34,171 nucleotides of DNA from Verrucomicrobiia bacterium (GCA_947462875.1 CANHQJ010000033.1:1-34171), one strand, 5' to 3'. Numbered from the stretch's first letter, positions 7,551-17,487 are shown. Notes: generated by a model from the letters alone, not told the origin. Translations and numbers: made by a program.

Positions 7551-10500
7551 ATGAAACTCCGAAAATCACCCTTCGCCATCGCCGCCATCTTCGCTTCACT
7601 GTGCCTCACTCACGCGCATGCGGCCACGGGAAGCTGGAATGTCAATGCTGCCGGCAGCTGGGGCGATGCCGCCAACTGGAGCGGCAGCATTCCGAATGCC
7701 GTGGGCGACGAAGCCGTTTTTTCGTTCGATATCTCTACAGGCCGCACCATCAGCCTCAATGGCGATCGCACCGTTGGCAAAGTGACCATCGGTGACCCAG
7801 TTACGACATTTTCTGCTTACACCATCGCAGCCGGTTCTCCCTCGGCATCGCGCTTGATTTTTGATCAAGGTGACAACGCAGGGGTTTCTCTGTCCTTCCC
7901 CGTTACTAGTTCCACTGCGAACAACAACATTTCCGCTGCATTGCTTTTGAAGGGGAATCTCTCGATCACTGCCAGCGCCACCACCACTGCGGTCCAGACG
8001 CTCAGTGGCACGATCTCGCAAGACGCCAGCAACCGCTCCATCGCACTCGGTGGTGGCGGTATTGTAACGCTCAGTGGACTGAACAACTACCAAGGCGGCA
8101 CTCTCATCAATGCGGGAAAAATCAATGCCAACACCTTGCTCTCCTTCGGCAGCGGTGATGTGACGGTGAACTCGGGCGGGCAAGCGAACCTTGCTGTGGC
8201 GGTGAACTACGCGAACGCCTTTAGCCTGGCAGGAAATGGTTTTGGCATCACGGAAACAAGTAACACGCAGTCTCTCGGAGCCCTGCGCTATGCCGGTTCT
8301 GTGACCACGGGAAACATCTCCATTCAATCGGCCGGTGCCCGCATCGGCGCGCTCAATACCACCTTCGGCATCCACACGGGCAACCTTGGTGGCGCGGGAA
8401 ATTTGGAGATCAACAGCAGTACGGCGAATCATAGCGGTGGTTTTACTTTTACCGGTGATCTGAGTAACTACACGGGAACTGTGACACTCCGCCAAGGAAC
8501 GCTCAAGCTTGGCACGCTCGACATCGGCGGCAGCCTCAGTGTTATCGATGGCGCACGCCTTTACCTGAACACCCTGCGCGCCGATGGTGCCTCGCCTGTG
8601 ATCGGTTCTGATTCATCCGCTTCACGGAGTCTTGCCTTGGGCAGCAGCACAGGAGCCGGCATATTCCTCAACCCCTCGGCTACAAGTGTCACTTCCGTTG
8701 AGGGAAATCTTGTCTTGAACGGAACGCAGACCGTTCACTTCACCACCGCGCCTGCCGCTACCAATTCCTTGCTCACCTTCACTGGCACGCTCACGGGCGC
8801 AGCCTCGCAATTCGAACTCCCCGGCGGCATCGCCAGCTATCGGGCTGGCACGGCCTTTCAGGTCGTATCCGGCACACCGAACTCTATCCAATTCAACCTC
8901 GCCTCCGAATCGCGCTCGTGGACTCAGGCTGTAGCGGGAGACTGGAACACCACGGCTCTCAACTGGGACACAAAGACCACCGAAACATTTGTGAATGGCG
9001 ACCGTCTCACCTTTGGCGACTTTAACTCTACTGCGGAAACGGTCACCGTCACGGTGCCAACGGGCGTGACCGTCGCACCCACGTCGTTGACTTTTTCGAA
9101 CAGTGTCAAAAATTACCTCTTCAATGGTGCGGGCATCATCGCTGGCACGGCACAAATTCTCAAAACCGGAACAGGAACCGTGACCATCGCCAATACGGGA
9201 GCCAATGGCTTTTCCGGCGACATTCGCATCGAAAACGGCATCTTGCACCTTGCACCTTCCGTTGCGCTCAACACGACCCGCTTCACCATGACGGGCGGGC
9301 AGTTCGCTTCTGCCACCACGGCAGCGCTGACCGTCAATGCCAATGCCCAGCTTAGTGGTTCCGTTACCCTGGGCGATACCACCACGGGACGTACGGGATC
9401 GGTGACGTTCATTGGTTTGCATGGTTTTGCTAACGAGACCAGTATCACCGTGGCTCGTCCGGTATCGGTGAATTTCTCAGGTCGCAATATCATTCCTGCG
9501 GCACTCACGTGTGCAACCCCATTCGACGGATCTCAGAATGCGAATTTGTCATTCACGGGAGAAAATCAACTCACTGCCGATACCACCATCAATGTCACCT
9601 CGGCTTTCAACTCCAGCAATCAGGTCAATTTCAATGGACCGCTGGGTGATGGTGCGAATTCGTATAAATTGACAAAGCAGGGCGTGGGTGCGTTGCGTCT
9701 TTCATCCGCTAATTTTTATGACGGCGGCACCCTTATCAGCGGCGGCACGCTTTCGGTCAATAGTCCCCTTGCTTTTGGCACCGGCGATGTGGCAATTGAA
9801 GGATCGGGCCAAGCGTATCTTGTCGCTGCCGGGACGTATGCGAACTCGTTCTCGATCCGGGGGCGCGGGCAAACTTTGAACGGCTTTAATGACACGAGCG
9901 AATCAGGAGCCATTCATCTCAACGCTTCCAACCAGATTCTGAGCGGCACGATCACTCTGACGGGAGATGCGCGCATCGCCGGCTACTTCAGTTCCTCCAA
10001 TAACGTGATCAGTGGAAACATTGTCGAAAGCGGCGGTCCATGGAAACTGGAACTCGGCAACCCCGGAAGCGCGAACGGAACGGGCACGCTGCGCCTAACG
10101 GGTAACAACACCTACAGCGGCGGAACTTTCATTAGCAAAAAAACCGTGCAGGCGTTTTCCACCAACAGTTTCGGCGCGGGCGAAGTGGAGATTTCCAATG
10201 GGTTCACTTCGAATGGCGCGACTCTGGCCACACGCGTGGAGGTTGGCGCAGGCTTGGAAATTTCCAATGATTTCTATCTCAACCACGGTGGTCGTACCAA
10301 TGGCACAGCAGCCACACAAACATGGGGTGCGATTACCGCGTTTCCCGGTGACACTACCACAGCATCGGTCGTCACTCTGACCGGTGATGTGAGAATTGCG
10401 AAGACTCCCGCAAACGGCGGTCATTTCGCCGTGCAGGGACTCGCCACCAACGTGCTCCGTGTGATGGGTGCCATCGACTCGACGGTGCCGGTGATTGTCG

Positions 10501-13500
10501 CGAACGGTCTCGTGGAGTTCGGTGGCGGCGGTCTCTACACCGAGCTGCAACAATGGCGCGATACCCTGAAACTGGCCGCCAACGACGGCATTTCTACTAC
10601 TTCCATAGTAGCTAAGGGGGCGCAAGCTGCCGCGATACTTGATCTCAATGGCTACAACCAGACACTCACAGGCATCACGCGTCCGACGGGAACGAATGCC
10701 GTTTCCGTCACGAACAGCAGCACCACCACCGCTTCCACGCTGACGCTGGCACCACTCGTTGATTTCAGCTACCCGGGCACGTTTGTGACGGGCGCCGCGG
10801 CCCTGAATCTCTCGATCGGCGGCTATGCGGTCACCAGCCTGAGCGGAAACTCCAGCGCGTTCTCGGGGACGACCACGGTCACCAATGGCGGCATTCTCGA
10901 GCTGACCGGCACACTCGGAAATACCGGCAGTTCCCTGGTGACGGGGTCGGGTTCGACGCTGCGAGGAAAAGGAACTTTCGGTGGCAACGTGAGCCTCGGC
11001 GCGGGCACCACGATTGATGTGAATCCCGCCACAGCGGGCAATCTCACCGTGGTGGGCAATCTCACGGTGACCGGTCCTGTGACCGTAAACCTCACCAATG
11101 CTCCGACAGGTCCGGTGGTGGTCATGTCCTGCTCAGGCACACTCACGGCCTCCGCCGGAAGCTTTTCCGCACCAGCCTATCCCGGCGCCACCTTTTCCGT
11201 TATCGGCAATCAGGTGACCGTCACTGTTTCGGCGGAAGAGCGGACCTGGACGGGTGTGGGAGGAAACATTTGGGACATCAACAATACCACCAACTGGCTC
11301 AACGGGGCCGTGGCTGCCACTTTCCCGAACGGCGCCAAGGCCATTTTCAATGATACGGTGGGGAGCAATCAGACGATCGATGTAGCCTCCACCATTCAGT
11401 CATCGAACCTGACCTTCAGCAACACGAACCGCAGCTACACCTTCACCGATGCATCCACCGGTTTGATTCAGGCGGGTTCCCTCGTGAAAAACGGAACAGG
11501 CTACGTGAACTTTGCCGTGCCGGTTTCCTTGGCGACGGGCATGACGCTTAATGCCGGCAGGGTTTCCTTCAGTTCTCCGGATTTCACTCCATCCAACATC
11601 AATCTCTCAAGCGCGGTGACTGGTGCAGGCACTCTCGCCATCGCGGCGGGACTCAATAATCCGATCACCGTCTCCGGCGCGAACGGCGCCTTCACCGGCA
11701 CGCTGGCCGTCAGCAGGGGCAACATGACCGTGTCCACCACGGCAGCGAGCGGCACGGCGCAGATCGCTATCGGCGACGCTCTGACGACATCGACCGACGA
11801 GCCGCAACTGACACTGTCCACCGGAGTCAGCATCGCCAACGCGGTCACTGCCAACTCCGCGGCGAATCTATCGAAAATCACCGGACCCGGGGTGATCGGT
11901 GGTGCGGGCAGCATCACCAAGAACGGATCCGGCACGCTCGAGGTGTTCAACGCCAACACCTACACTGGCGCCACCACGGTCGTCGCCGGCACCTTGCGCC
12001 TGCGTGCGGTGAATGCGATTGCCTCTGCCAGCACGATCACCCTGGGCACGGCGGCCAGTGGTGTCAATGAAGCGGTTCTGGAACTGCCCGCGGGTGCCAG
12101 CGCCTTCCAGACGGTATTGTCCTCGCCGCTTGTTTTGGGTGCCGCCGCGACTTCTTCCCAAGCGACCCTGAAAAAAATGGCGGGAGAAACGGCGAGCTTC
12201 GATGGCTCTGTCACGCTCAACGGGCGCAGCTTGCGCGTGGCTTCCCCCGGCATTCGTTTCGGCGGCGCGGTCACGGGGAATGGCAATCTCGTGGTGGATA
12301 CCAGCGATGTTTCCACCCCCGTCATCCTTAACAGCACGGCGAGTGATTTCAGTGGCAATATCTCGGTGCTTTCGGGGGTGTTGCAGAGCTCTTCGACTGC
12401 GGGCGTTCGCAATTGCATCCCCGATACCAGTTCCGTTTCGTTAGGCGCGGATGCCGTGTTTTCGTTAGGCGCGAGCGATGCGATCAATCAACTCACCGGC
12501 GCGGCATCTTCCATCGTGCGTGCGGCCAATGGCAATGTGGTGCTCTCGGTGGGCGCGGGCAATTCTTCGTTTGTCTACGACGGGCGAATCCAGAACGGTT
12601 CCGCGGCATTTACCGTGGCGAAGATCGGCACGGGCACAATGACGCTCAATGGCAACAGCAGCCACACCGGATCGTTGCAAGTGAAAAACGGCACGGTCTT
12701 GCTCAATGGCAGCTCTACCGCGCGATTGGAGATCGAAGCCGGCGCGGTCTTCGGCGGCACGGGCAGTATCTCCGATGCTTCGGTTCCTTCAGGCGGACAC
12801 ATCCCGCTGTATGGCACGATCGCACCGGGCGGTTCTGCTATCGGCACCTTGACCATTGGCAACAGCATCGCCCTCTATAGCGCGAGCATGCAGTTGCAAA
12901 TCGCCGATTGGAATTCCACCACACCCGGTACGGGGCATGATCTGTTGATCACACCGAACGTCCTTTTCGTATCAGGCAATCTCACGGTGAAATTGGACTG
13001 TGCCGGTATGACCAACTTCAGCGAGACGCCAAAAACCTTCACCGTGGTGCAGGCGGATCAGACACAATTCGGTCCTGGCATCAATACCCAAACCTTCCAA
13101 GTCACCAACTTCGCAGGCACGGGCACCTGGAGAATGCTGGGGCAGGGGAATACCTTGCAGATCGTTTACACACCCGCACCATACTTCGCTTGGGCCTCAC
13201 AAAAGGGCCTGACGGCATCGAACAACGGACTGGAAGTGGATCCGGATCACGATGGCATCAACAATCTTCAGGAATACTACTTCGATGGCAATCCACTTTC
13301 AGGCAGCTCCAGCCCGCTGCCGCAAATGACCGCGGATCCCAACTACGTGATCTTCCGCTTCCAACGCCGCGATGATGCGGAGGCGGACATGTCGGCACAG
13401 GTGGCCCAATACAGCAGCACTCTCAGCAGTTGGAATTCTGTGCCAATTCCCGCCGCGTCGGTGGCGGAGGATGGCAATGGCGTCATTGTGAACGTGGCGG

Positions 13501-13595
13501 AAAATGGCACCGGTGCCGATGATGTGGAAATCAAAATTCCGTTAGGCAGTGTGCCGGGTCGCGTGTTCGCCCGTGTGCAAATCACCAAACCGTAA
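7551..13595 (+). CDS. Giant exported autotransporter-associated beta-strand-repeat protein
   Basis: A 2014-residue exported protein. Residues 1-24 are a signal peptide (basic KLRK, hydrophobic AIAAIFASLCLT, cleavage after HAHA). The body is Gly/Thr/Ser/Asn-rich beta-helix-like repeat, with copies of the pattern GTGTLxLxGxNTYxGGTxIxxGTL (for example near residues 170, 710, 850 and 1455). Three Trp-rich starter motifs (W-x-NW type) lie near residues 28, 456 and 1229. The C-terminus (about 1877-2014) has DPDHDGINNLQEY, a calcium-binding-like loop, and ends FARVQITKP. No autotransporter beta-barrel or PEP-CTERM anchor is present. A cell-surface or matrix adhesin role is likely but unproven. No Shine-Dalgarno site precedes the ATG. 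Confidence 0.88.
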   Translation: MKLRKSPFAIAAIFASLCLTHAHAATGSWNVNAAGSWGDAANWSGSIPNAVGDEAVFSFDISTGRTISLNGDRTVGKVTIGDPVTTFSAYTIAAGSPSASRLIFDQGDNAGVSLSFPVTSSTANNNISAALLLKGNLSITASATTTAVQTLSGTISQDASNRSIALGGGGIVTLSGLNNYQGGTLINAGKINANTLLSFGSGDVTVNSGGQANLAVAVNYANAFSLAGNGFGITETSNTQSLGALRYAGSVTTGNISIQSAGARIGALNTTFGIHTGNLGGAGNLEINSSTANHSGGFTFTGDLSNYTGTVTLRQGTLKLGTLDIGGSLSVIDGARLYLNTLRADGASPVIGSDSSASRSLALGSSTGAGIFLNPSATSVTSVEGNLVLNGTQTVHFTTAPAATNSLLTFTGTLTGAASQFELPGGIASYRAGTAFQVVSGTPNSIQFNLASESRSWTQAVAGDWNTTALNWDTKTTETFVNGDRLTFGDFNSTAETVTVTVPTGVTVAPTSLTFSNSVKNYLFNGAGIIAGTAQILKTGTGTVTIANTGANGFSGDIRIENGILHLAPSVALNTTRFTMTGGQFASATTAALTVNANAQLSGSVTLGDTTTGRTGSVTFIGLHGFANETSITVARPVSVNFSGRNIIPAALTCATPFDGSQNANLSFTGENQLTADTTINVTSAFNSSNQVNFNGPLGDGANSYKLTKQGVGALRLSSANFYDGGTLISGGTLSVNSPLAFGTGDVAIEGSGQAYLVAAGTYANSFSIRGRGQTLNGFNDTSESGAIHLNASNQILSGTITLTGDARIAGYFSSSNNVISGNIVESGGPWKLELGNPGSANGTGTLRLTGNNTYSGGTFISKKTVQAFSTNSFGAGEVEISNGFTSNGATLATRVEVGAGLEISNDFYLNHGGRTNGTAATQTWGAITAFPGDTTTASVVTLTGDVRIAKTPANGGHFAVQGLATNVLRVMGAIDSTVPVIVANGLVEFGGGGLYTELQQWRDTLKLAANDGISTTSIVAKGAQAAAILDLNGYNQTLTGITRPTGTNAVSVTNSSTTTASTLTLAPLVDFSYPGTFVTGAAALNLSIGGYAVTSLSGNSSAFSGTTTVTNGGILELTGTLGNTGSSLVTGSGSTLRGKGTFGGNVSLGAGTTIDVNPATAGNLTVVGNLTVTGPVTVNLTNAPTGPVVVMSCSGTLTASAGSFSAPAYPGATFSVIGNQVTVTVSAEERTWTGVGGNIWDINNTTNWLNGAVAATFPNGAKAIFNDTVGSNQTIDVASTIQSSNLTFSNTNRSYTFTDASTGLIQAGSLVKNGTGYVNFAVPVSLATGMTLNAGRVSFSSPDFTPSNINLSSAVTGAGTLAIAAGLNNPITVSGANGAFTGTLAVSRGNMTVSTTAASGTAQIAIGDALTTSTDEPQLTLSTGVSIANAVTANSAANLSKITGPGVIGGAGSITKNGSGTLEVFNANTYTGATTVVAGTLRLRAVNAIASASTITLGTAASGVNEAVLELPAGASAFQTVLSSPLVLGAAATSSQATLKKMAGETASFDGSVTLNGRSLRVASPGIRFGGAVTGNGNLVVDTSDVSTPVILNSTASDFSGNISVLSGVLQSSSTAGVRNCIPDTSSVSLGADAVFSLGASDAINQLTGAASSIVRAANGNVVLSVGAGNSSFVYDGRIQNGSAAFTVAKIGTGTMTLNGNSSHTGSLQVKNGTVLLNGSSTARLEIEAGAVFGGTGSISDASVPSGGHIPLYGTIAPGGSAIGTLTIGNSIALYSASMQLQIADWNSTTPGTGHDLLITPNVLFVSGNLTVKLDCAGMTNFSETPKTFTVVQADQTQFGPGINTQTFQVTNFAGTGTWRMLGQGNTLQIVYTPAPYFAWASQKGLTASNNGLEVDPDHDGINNLQEYYFDGNPLSGSSSPLPQMTADPNYVIFRFQRRDDAEADMSAQVAQYSSTLSSWNSVPIPAASVAEDGNGVIVNVAENGTGADDVEIKIPLGSVPGRVFARVQITKP

Positions 13596-13646
13596 TACTC
13601 CCCGCCCACATCGAAAGGCCTGGGTATTTTCTCCCGTAGAAAGCGC

Positions 13647-14495
13647 ATGCGATTGTTGATGTTGTGGGTGGCGATGGTGATTTGTGCAGGATGCACGAAG
13701 AAACCCATCGAGGTGCAGGTGATGACGTTTAACATCCGCTACATCAACATGGGTGACCAGGGCGCGCGGGCATGGGTCAATCGCCGCGATGCCGTGGCGG
13801 ATCTGATGCAGGCCCAGCCATTGGATTTCATCGGCCTGCAAGAGGCGTTTCGTCCGATGATCGATCACATCCATGAACGCATGCCCGGCTATGGTGAGAT
13901 CGGCGTGGGGCGGGAAAACGGCAAGGAAAAGGGCGAGTATGCCGCGATCCTCTACAAGCAGGAGGCATGGGAGGTGCTGGAGCACGGCACCTTCTGGCTG
14001 TCCGATACACCGGAGGTGGTGGCATCGAGCACATGGGGAAACAAAGTCACGCGCATCTGCACCTGGGGGCTTTTCCAGCACAAGCATTCATCGCGCAAAT
14101 TGTATGTGTACAATGCGCACTTCGATCATGAATCACAAATGGCTCGTGAAAATGGAGCCGCGTTGGTGTTGCAACGCATCCGGAAACAGGATCGGTCGAT
14201 TCCCGTGATCTTCACCGGCGATCTCAATGCTGCGCCGGAAAATCCCGCGATCCAACAGATCACGGCGCACGAGTCCGCACTGCGCGACGTATGGGGCGTG
14301 GTTCATGGGGCCGCGCCACCAGGCGATGCAGGCACGGTTCACGGCTTCAGCGGTCGCCGCGATGGCGCGCGCATCGACTACATTTTCGCCACACCCGAAC
14401 TCACGCCCCGCTCCGCGATGGTTCATTACGATCAACGCGATGGCAATTATCCCTCGGATCACTTCCCCGTGAGCACACGGTTGGTGATGCCCTGA
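13647..14495 (+). CDS. Endonuclease/exonuclease/phosphatase-family lipoprotein
   Basis: A 282-residue predicted exported metal-dependent hydrolase. The N-terminus (LLMLWVAMVICAGC) resembles a lipoprotein signal with lipidation at Cys16, though Cys at the -3 position is unusual. Catalytic motifs of the EEP family are visible: TFNIRY (27-32), LQEAF (64-68) with the metal-binding Glu66, NAHFDHES, TGDLNAAP near 191, and SDHFPVS near 270. Substrates in this family range from DNA and RNA to phosphoinositides and other phosphodiesters, so specificity cannot be assigned. It lies 51 bp after the giant repeat protein and may be co-transcribed. It converges with cysN, with 4 bp between the stops. Confidence 0.85.
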   Translation: MRLLMLWVAMVICAGCTKKPIEVQVMTFNIRYINMGDQGARAWVNRRDAVADLMQAQPLDFIGLQEAFRPMIDHIHERMPGYGEIGVGRENGKEKGEYAAILYKQEAWEVLEHGTFWLSDTPEVVASSTWGNKVTRICTWGLFQHKHSSRKLYVYNAHFDHESQMARENGAALVLQRIRKQDRSIPVIFTGDLNAAPENPAIQQITAHESALRDVWGVVHGAAPPGDAGTVHGFSGRRDGARIDYIFATPELTPRSAMVHYDQRDGNYPSDHFPVSTRLVMP

Positions 14496-14499
14496 CGGA

Positions 14500-15744
14500 T
14501 CAGACAATCATGCCAGCACCGACGGTTTCGTTGGTGCCGGGGTCGATGAGGATGAAGCTGCCGGTCTGGCGGTTGCGGCTGTAGCTGTCGTGAATGAGCG
14601 GCACGGCGGTGCGCAGGGAAATGCGTCCGATGTCGTTCATGGCAAAGGTTTCCAATCCCTCGACTTTGTGAAGGGTGTTGATATCGACGTGGTATTTCAC
14701 TTCCTGAACCACGGCTTTGGTTTCGCGGGTGGTATGGCGGATGATCAGCTTGGCACGGTGCGGCATGGGCTTGCTGGAGAACCAACAGATCATCGCCTCG
14801 ATGTCCTGCGTGACTTCCGGCGGGTTGTTGTCTTTCACCAGCATGTCGCCGCGGGAGATGTCGATTTCATCTTCCAAGGTGATGCAAACGGACTGCGGGG
14901 CGTAGGCTTCTTCCTTTTCGCCATCGGGCGAGTGGATGGCCTTGACGCGGGTGGAAAAGCCGGAGGGCAGTACGGTGACGCGATCGCCGGGCTTGAATAC
15001 GCCACCGGCCACGCGGCCGGCATAGCCACGGAAATCATGCCACTCATCGCTCATGGGACGGATCACCCACTGCACGGGGAAGCGGGCATCCACGTGGTTT
15101 TCCTCGCCACCGATATACACATGCTCGAGGTGATAGAGCAAGGCGGGGCCTTGGTACCATGGCATGTGCTGCGATTTATCGACGACGTTATCGCCATTGA
15201 GCGCGGAGATGGGGATGAAAGTGATATCGACGATGTTGCCGAGGCGCGATGCCATGGCACGGTAATCCTCGACGATCTGGTCATAGACCTGCTCCGAGTA
15301 ATCGACGAGGTCCATCTTGTTGATGGCGACAACGAGGTGCTGGATGCGCAGCAGGTTCGCGATGAAGCTGTGACGTTTCGTTTGCTCGATCACACCCTTG
15401 CGCGCATCGATGAGAATGATGGCGAGGTTCGCGGTGGAGGCGCCGGTGACCATATTGCGGGTGTATTGGATGTGACCCGGCGTATCGGCGATGATGAACT
15501 TGCGTTTCGGCGTGGCGAAGTAGCGGTAGGCGACATCGATGGTGATGCCTTGCTCGCGCTCGGCCTTGAGGCCATCGGTGAGGAGAGCGAGGTTCACGTG
15601 CTCATCGCCGCGTTTGCGCGATGATTCCTCCACGGCTTCGAGCTGGTCCTCGAAGATGGACTTGGAATCATAGAGCAAACGCCCGATGAGTGTGGATTTG
15701 CCGTCATCGACGGAGCCAGCGGTGGTGAAACGTAGTAAATCCAT
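14500..15744 (-). CDS. cysN: Sulfate adenylyltransferase GTPase subunit CysN
   Basis: A 414-residue GTPase that drives formation of adenylylsulfate (APS) from sulfate and ATP with CysD. From the chosen start, G-motifs are GSVDDGKS (10-17), DTPGH (87-91) and NKMD (142-145), followed by EF-Tu-like beta-barrel domains. The open frame runs on to 15810, but ATG at 15744 (MDLLRFTTAGSVDDG) matches the family start, and the upstream part is repeat-rich intergenic DNA. It is shorter than E. coli CysN (475) and carries no fused CysC domain, consistent with the separate cysC at 16876. It is the last gene of cysC-cysD-cysN. Confidence 0.95.
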   Translation of the reverse strand: MDLLRFTTAGSVDDGKSTLIGRLLYDSKSIFEDQLEAVEESSRKRGDEHVNLALLTDGLKAEREQGITIDVAYRYFATPKRKFIIADTPGHIQYTRNMVTGASTANLAIILIDARKGVIEQTKRHSFIANLLRIQHLVVAINKMDLVDYSEQVYDQIVEDYRAMASRLGNIVDITFIPISALNGDNVVDKSQHMPWYQGPALLYHLEHVYIGGEENHVDARFPVQWVIRPMSDEWHDFRGYAGRVAGGVFKPGDRVTVLPSGFSTRVKAIHSPDGEKEEAYAPQSVCITLEDEIDISRGDMLVKDNNPPEVTQDIEAMICWFSSKPMPHRAKLIIRHTTRETKAVVQEVKYHVDINTLHKVEGLETFAMNDIGRISLRTAVPLIHDSYSRNRQTGSFILIDPGTNETVGAGMIV

Positions 15745-15755
15745 TTTGAGTGTAA

Positions 15756-15832
15756 AGTGAGCAGTGTGAAGTGAGCAGTGGTTTGACGATTGGAGTTTGT
15801 TGAGTGGCACTGATCACGGATCACTGCTCACT
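15756..15832. repeat. Two direct and one inverted copy of an 11-mer between cysD and cysN
   Basis: AGTGAGCAGTG occurs at 15756-15766 and 15770-15780, and its exact reverse complement CACTGCTCACT at 15822-15832. The second copy and the inverted copy can form an 11-bp stem with a 41-nt loop in the cysD-cysN mRNA. It fills most of the 96-bp gap between the genes. Confidence 0.7.
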
Positions 15833-15840
15833 CGGCACTT

Positions 15841-16746
15841 TCAGAAGTATCCTTCTTTTTTTCTGTCTTCCATTGCGGTTTCGGAGCGTTTGTCATCGGC
15901 GCGGGTGCCGCGTTCGGTTTGGCGGGCGGCGGCGACTTCGGCGATGACTTCATCGAGGTTGGACGCGTGCGACTCCACGGCTCCGGTGCAGGTGGCATCG
16001 CCGATGGTGCGGAAGCGGACGATGCGTTTTTCCACGGTTTCGTGGTCCTGGGGTTTGAGGAAATCGGTGACGGCGAGGAGCTGGCCGTTGCGTTCGAAAA
16101 TTTCGCGTTCGTGGGAGAAGTAGATCGAGGGCAGGGGGATTTCTTCGCGTTGGATATACATCCAGATGTCCATCTCGGTGAAGTTCGAGAGTGGGAAGAT
16201 ACGGAAGTGCTCGCCCGGGTTCTTGCGACCGTTGAAAAGATTCCAGAGCTCGGGGCGCTGGTTTTTCGGGTCCCATTGGCCGAAGTCATCGCGGTGGGAG
16301 AAGAATCGCTCTTTGGCGCGGGCCTTTTCCTCATCGCGGCGGCCGCCGCCGAGGCAGGCATCGAACTGATATTTTTCGATGGTATCGAGCAGGGTCACGG
16401 TCTGCAACTTGTTGCGCGACGCGTTCGGGCCTTTTTCCTCAACGACTCGGCCGGTGTCGATCGATTCCTGCACGAGGCCGACGACGAGGCGGGCACCGAC
16501 TTTTTCGACGAATTCATCGCGGTAGGTCATCGTCTCGGGAAAGTTGTGTCCGGTATCGACGTGGACGAGCGGGAAAGGCATTTTTGCCGGCCAGAATGCC
16601 TTGCGGGCGAGCCAGGCCATGACGATGGAATCCTTGCCGCCGGAAAAGAGCAGAGCCGGGTTTTCGAATTGAGCGGCGGTCTCGCGGAGCACAAAAATGG
16701 CTTCCGCTTCCAATTGATCCAAGTGACTGAGCTGATAGTTGGGCAT
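15841..16746 (-). CDS. cysD: Sulfate adenylyltransferase small subunit CysD
   Basis: A 301-residue ATP-pyrophosphatase subunit that adenylylates sulfate with CysN. The PP-loop SGGKDS is at residues 35-40, followed by LLFSGG/AWLARKAF context and the FPLVHVDTGHNFPE motif. The open frame extends to 16785, but ATG at 16746 gives MPNYQLSHLDQLEAEAI, aligned with the usual CysD N-terminus, and a length close to E. coli (302). The 129-bp gap upstream, after cysC, contains a possible weak promoter on this strand (TATACT at 16832-16827). CysD-CysN-CysC together convert sulfate to PAPS. Confidence 0.96.
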   Translation of the reverse strand: MPNYQLSHLDQLEAEAIFVLRETAAQFENPALLFSGGKDSIVMAWLARKAFWPAKMPFPLVHVDTGHNFPETMTYRDEFVEKVGARLVVGLVQESIDTGRVVEEKGPNASRNKLQTVTLLDTIEKYQFDACLGGGRRDEEKARAKERFFSHRDDFGQWDPKNQRPELWNLFNGRKNPGEHFRIFPLSNFTEMDIWMYIQREEIPLPSIYFSHEREIFERNGQLLAVTDFLKPQDHETVEKRIVRFRTIGDATCTGAVESHASNLDEVIAEVAAARQTERGTRADDKRSETAMEDRKKEGYF

Positions 16747-16875
16747 GATGAAAATTGGGGCTGAGAGAGCGAACACGCGCCGCACGGACGCGAGGGTAAG
16801 TCATTTTACCGATTCGTCAATCAAAAAGTATAAGTTCGGTGCTTAATTTACTAATGATTGATAAATGATTGGAAA

Positions 16876-17469
16876 TCAATGGCTTCTGCGCCGAGCGGTG
16901 GCTTGAAGCAGGGCGTCCACGCATTCTTCCAGATCCAGTTCCTCGCTATCGAGGATGAGATCTGCCTGCATCGGTTCCTCGAAGGAGCTGTCCTTGCCGG
17001 TGAAGTGCTCGATTTCGCCCTTGGCGGCTTTGGCGTAGAGGCCTTTGACGTCGCGAGCGGCGCAGGCTTCGTAGCTCGCCCTGACATAGACTTCGAAAAA
17101 ATCATCTCCGAGGATGCCGCGGGCGACATCGCGGAGTTCGCCGCGCGGGGTGATGGCGGAGACCAGGGTGATGATGCCTTGGGCGGCGAAAAGTTTGGCG
17201 ACTTCGGCGATGCGGCGGATGTTTTCGAGGCGATCGTCATCCGAGAATCCGAGATTGGCATTGAGTCCGGCGCGCATGTTATCGCCATCGAGAATCACGG
17301 TGGCGCGTCCTTGCTGGTGCAGCACGCGCTCGGCGGCATTGGCGATGGTGGATTTACCCGAACCGGAGAGTCCGCAGAGCCAGATCACGATGCCGCGCTG
17401 CCCGAGCAAACGCTCTTTGTCCTCGCGTTGCAGAAAGCGGTGGAATTCCGTGTGGATGTTTGTAGTCAT
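16876..17469 (-). CDS. cysC: Adenylylsulfate (APS) kinase CysC
   Basis: A 197-residue kinase that phosphorylates APS to PAPS. The P-loop GLSGSGKS lies at residues 33-40, followed by DGDNMRAGLNANLGFS, the APS-binding RRIAEVAKLF region, and LVSAITPRGELRD containing the family serine. Length is typical. It is the first gene of the cluster, and its upstream DNA is the truncated end of a repeat-protein remnant, so its promoter probably lies within former coding sequence. PAPS could serve sulfate assimilation or sulfation; no reductase or sulfotransferase is in the window. Confidence 0.96.
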   Translation of the reverse strand: MTTNIHTEFHRFLQREDKERLLGQRGIVIWLCGLSGSGKSTIANAAERVLHQQGRATVILDGDNMRAGLNANLGFSDDDRLENIRRIAEVAKLFAAQGIITLVSAITPRGELRDVARGILGDDFFEVYVRASYEACAARDVKGLYAKAAKGEIEHFTGKDSSFEEPMQADLILDSEELDLEECVDALLQATARRRSH

Positions 17470-17471
17470 GA

Positions 17472-17487
17472 CTGCTGATCACAGCAG
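17472..17487 (-). promoter_or_regulatory. Hairpin adjacent to cysC start codon
   Basis: CTGCTG (17472-17477) and CAGCAG (17482-17487) form a 6-bp stem with a 4-nt loop, ending 2 nt before the cysC ATG on the transcript. It would occupy the ribosome-binding zone, where no Shine-Dalgarno site is seen. A regulatory role is speculative. Confidence 0.35.

Noticed and set aside
7596-9422. Long minus-strand open frames opposite the first giant gene (7596-8495, 8622-9422)
   Set aside because: They are antisense to a clear repeat protein with signal peptide; their compositions are Arg/Gly-rich shadows of GC-rich repeats, with no recognisable domains.
14590-15624. 344-codon plus-strand frame
   Set aside because: It is exactly antisense to cysN, whose GTPase motifs leave no doubt about the coding strand.
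15745-15810. N-terminal extension of cysN by 22 residues
   Set aside because: It is encoded by the repeat-rich spacer, and conserved CysN proteins start near the residues encoded at 15744.
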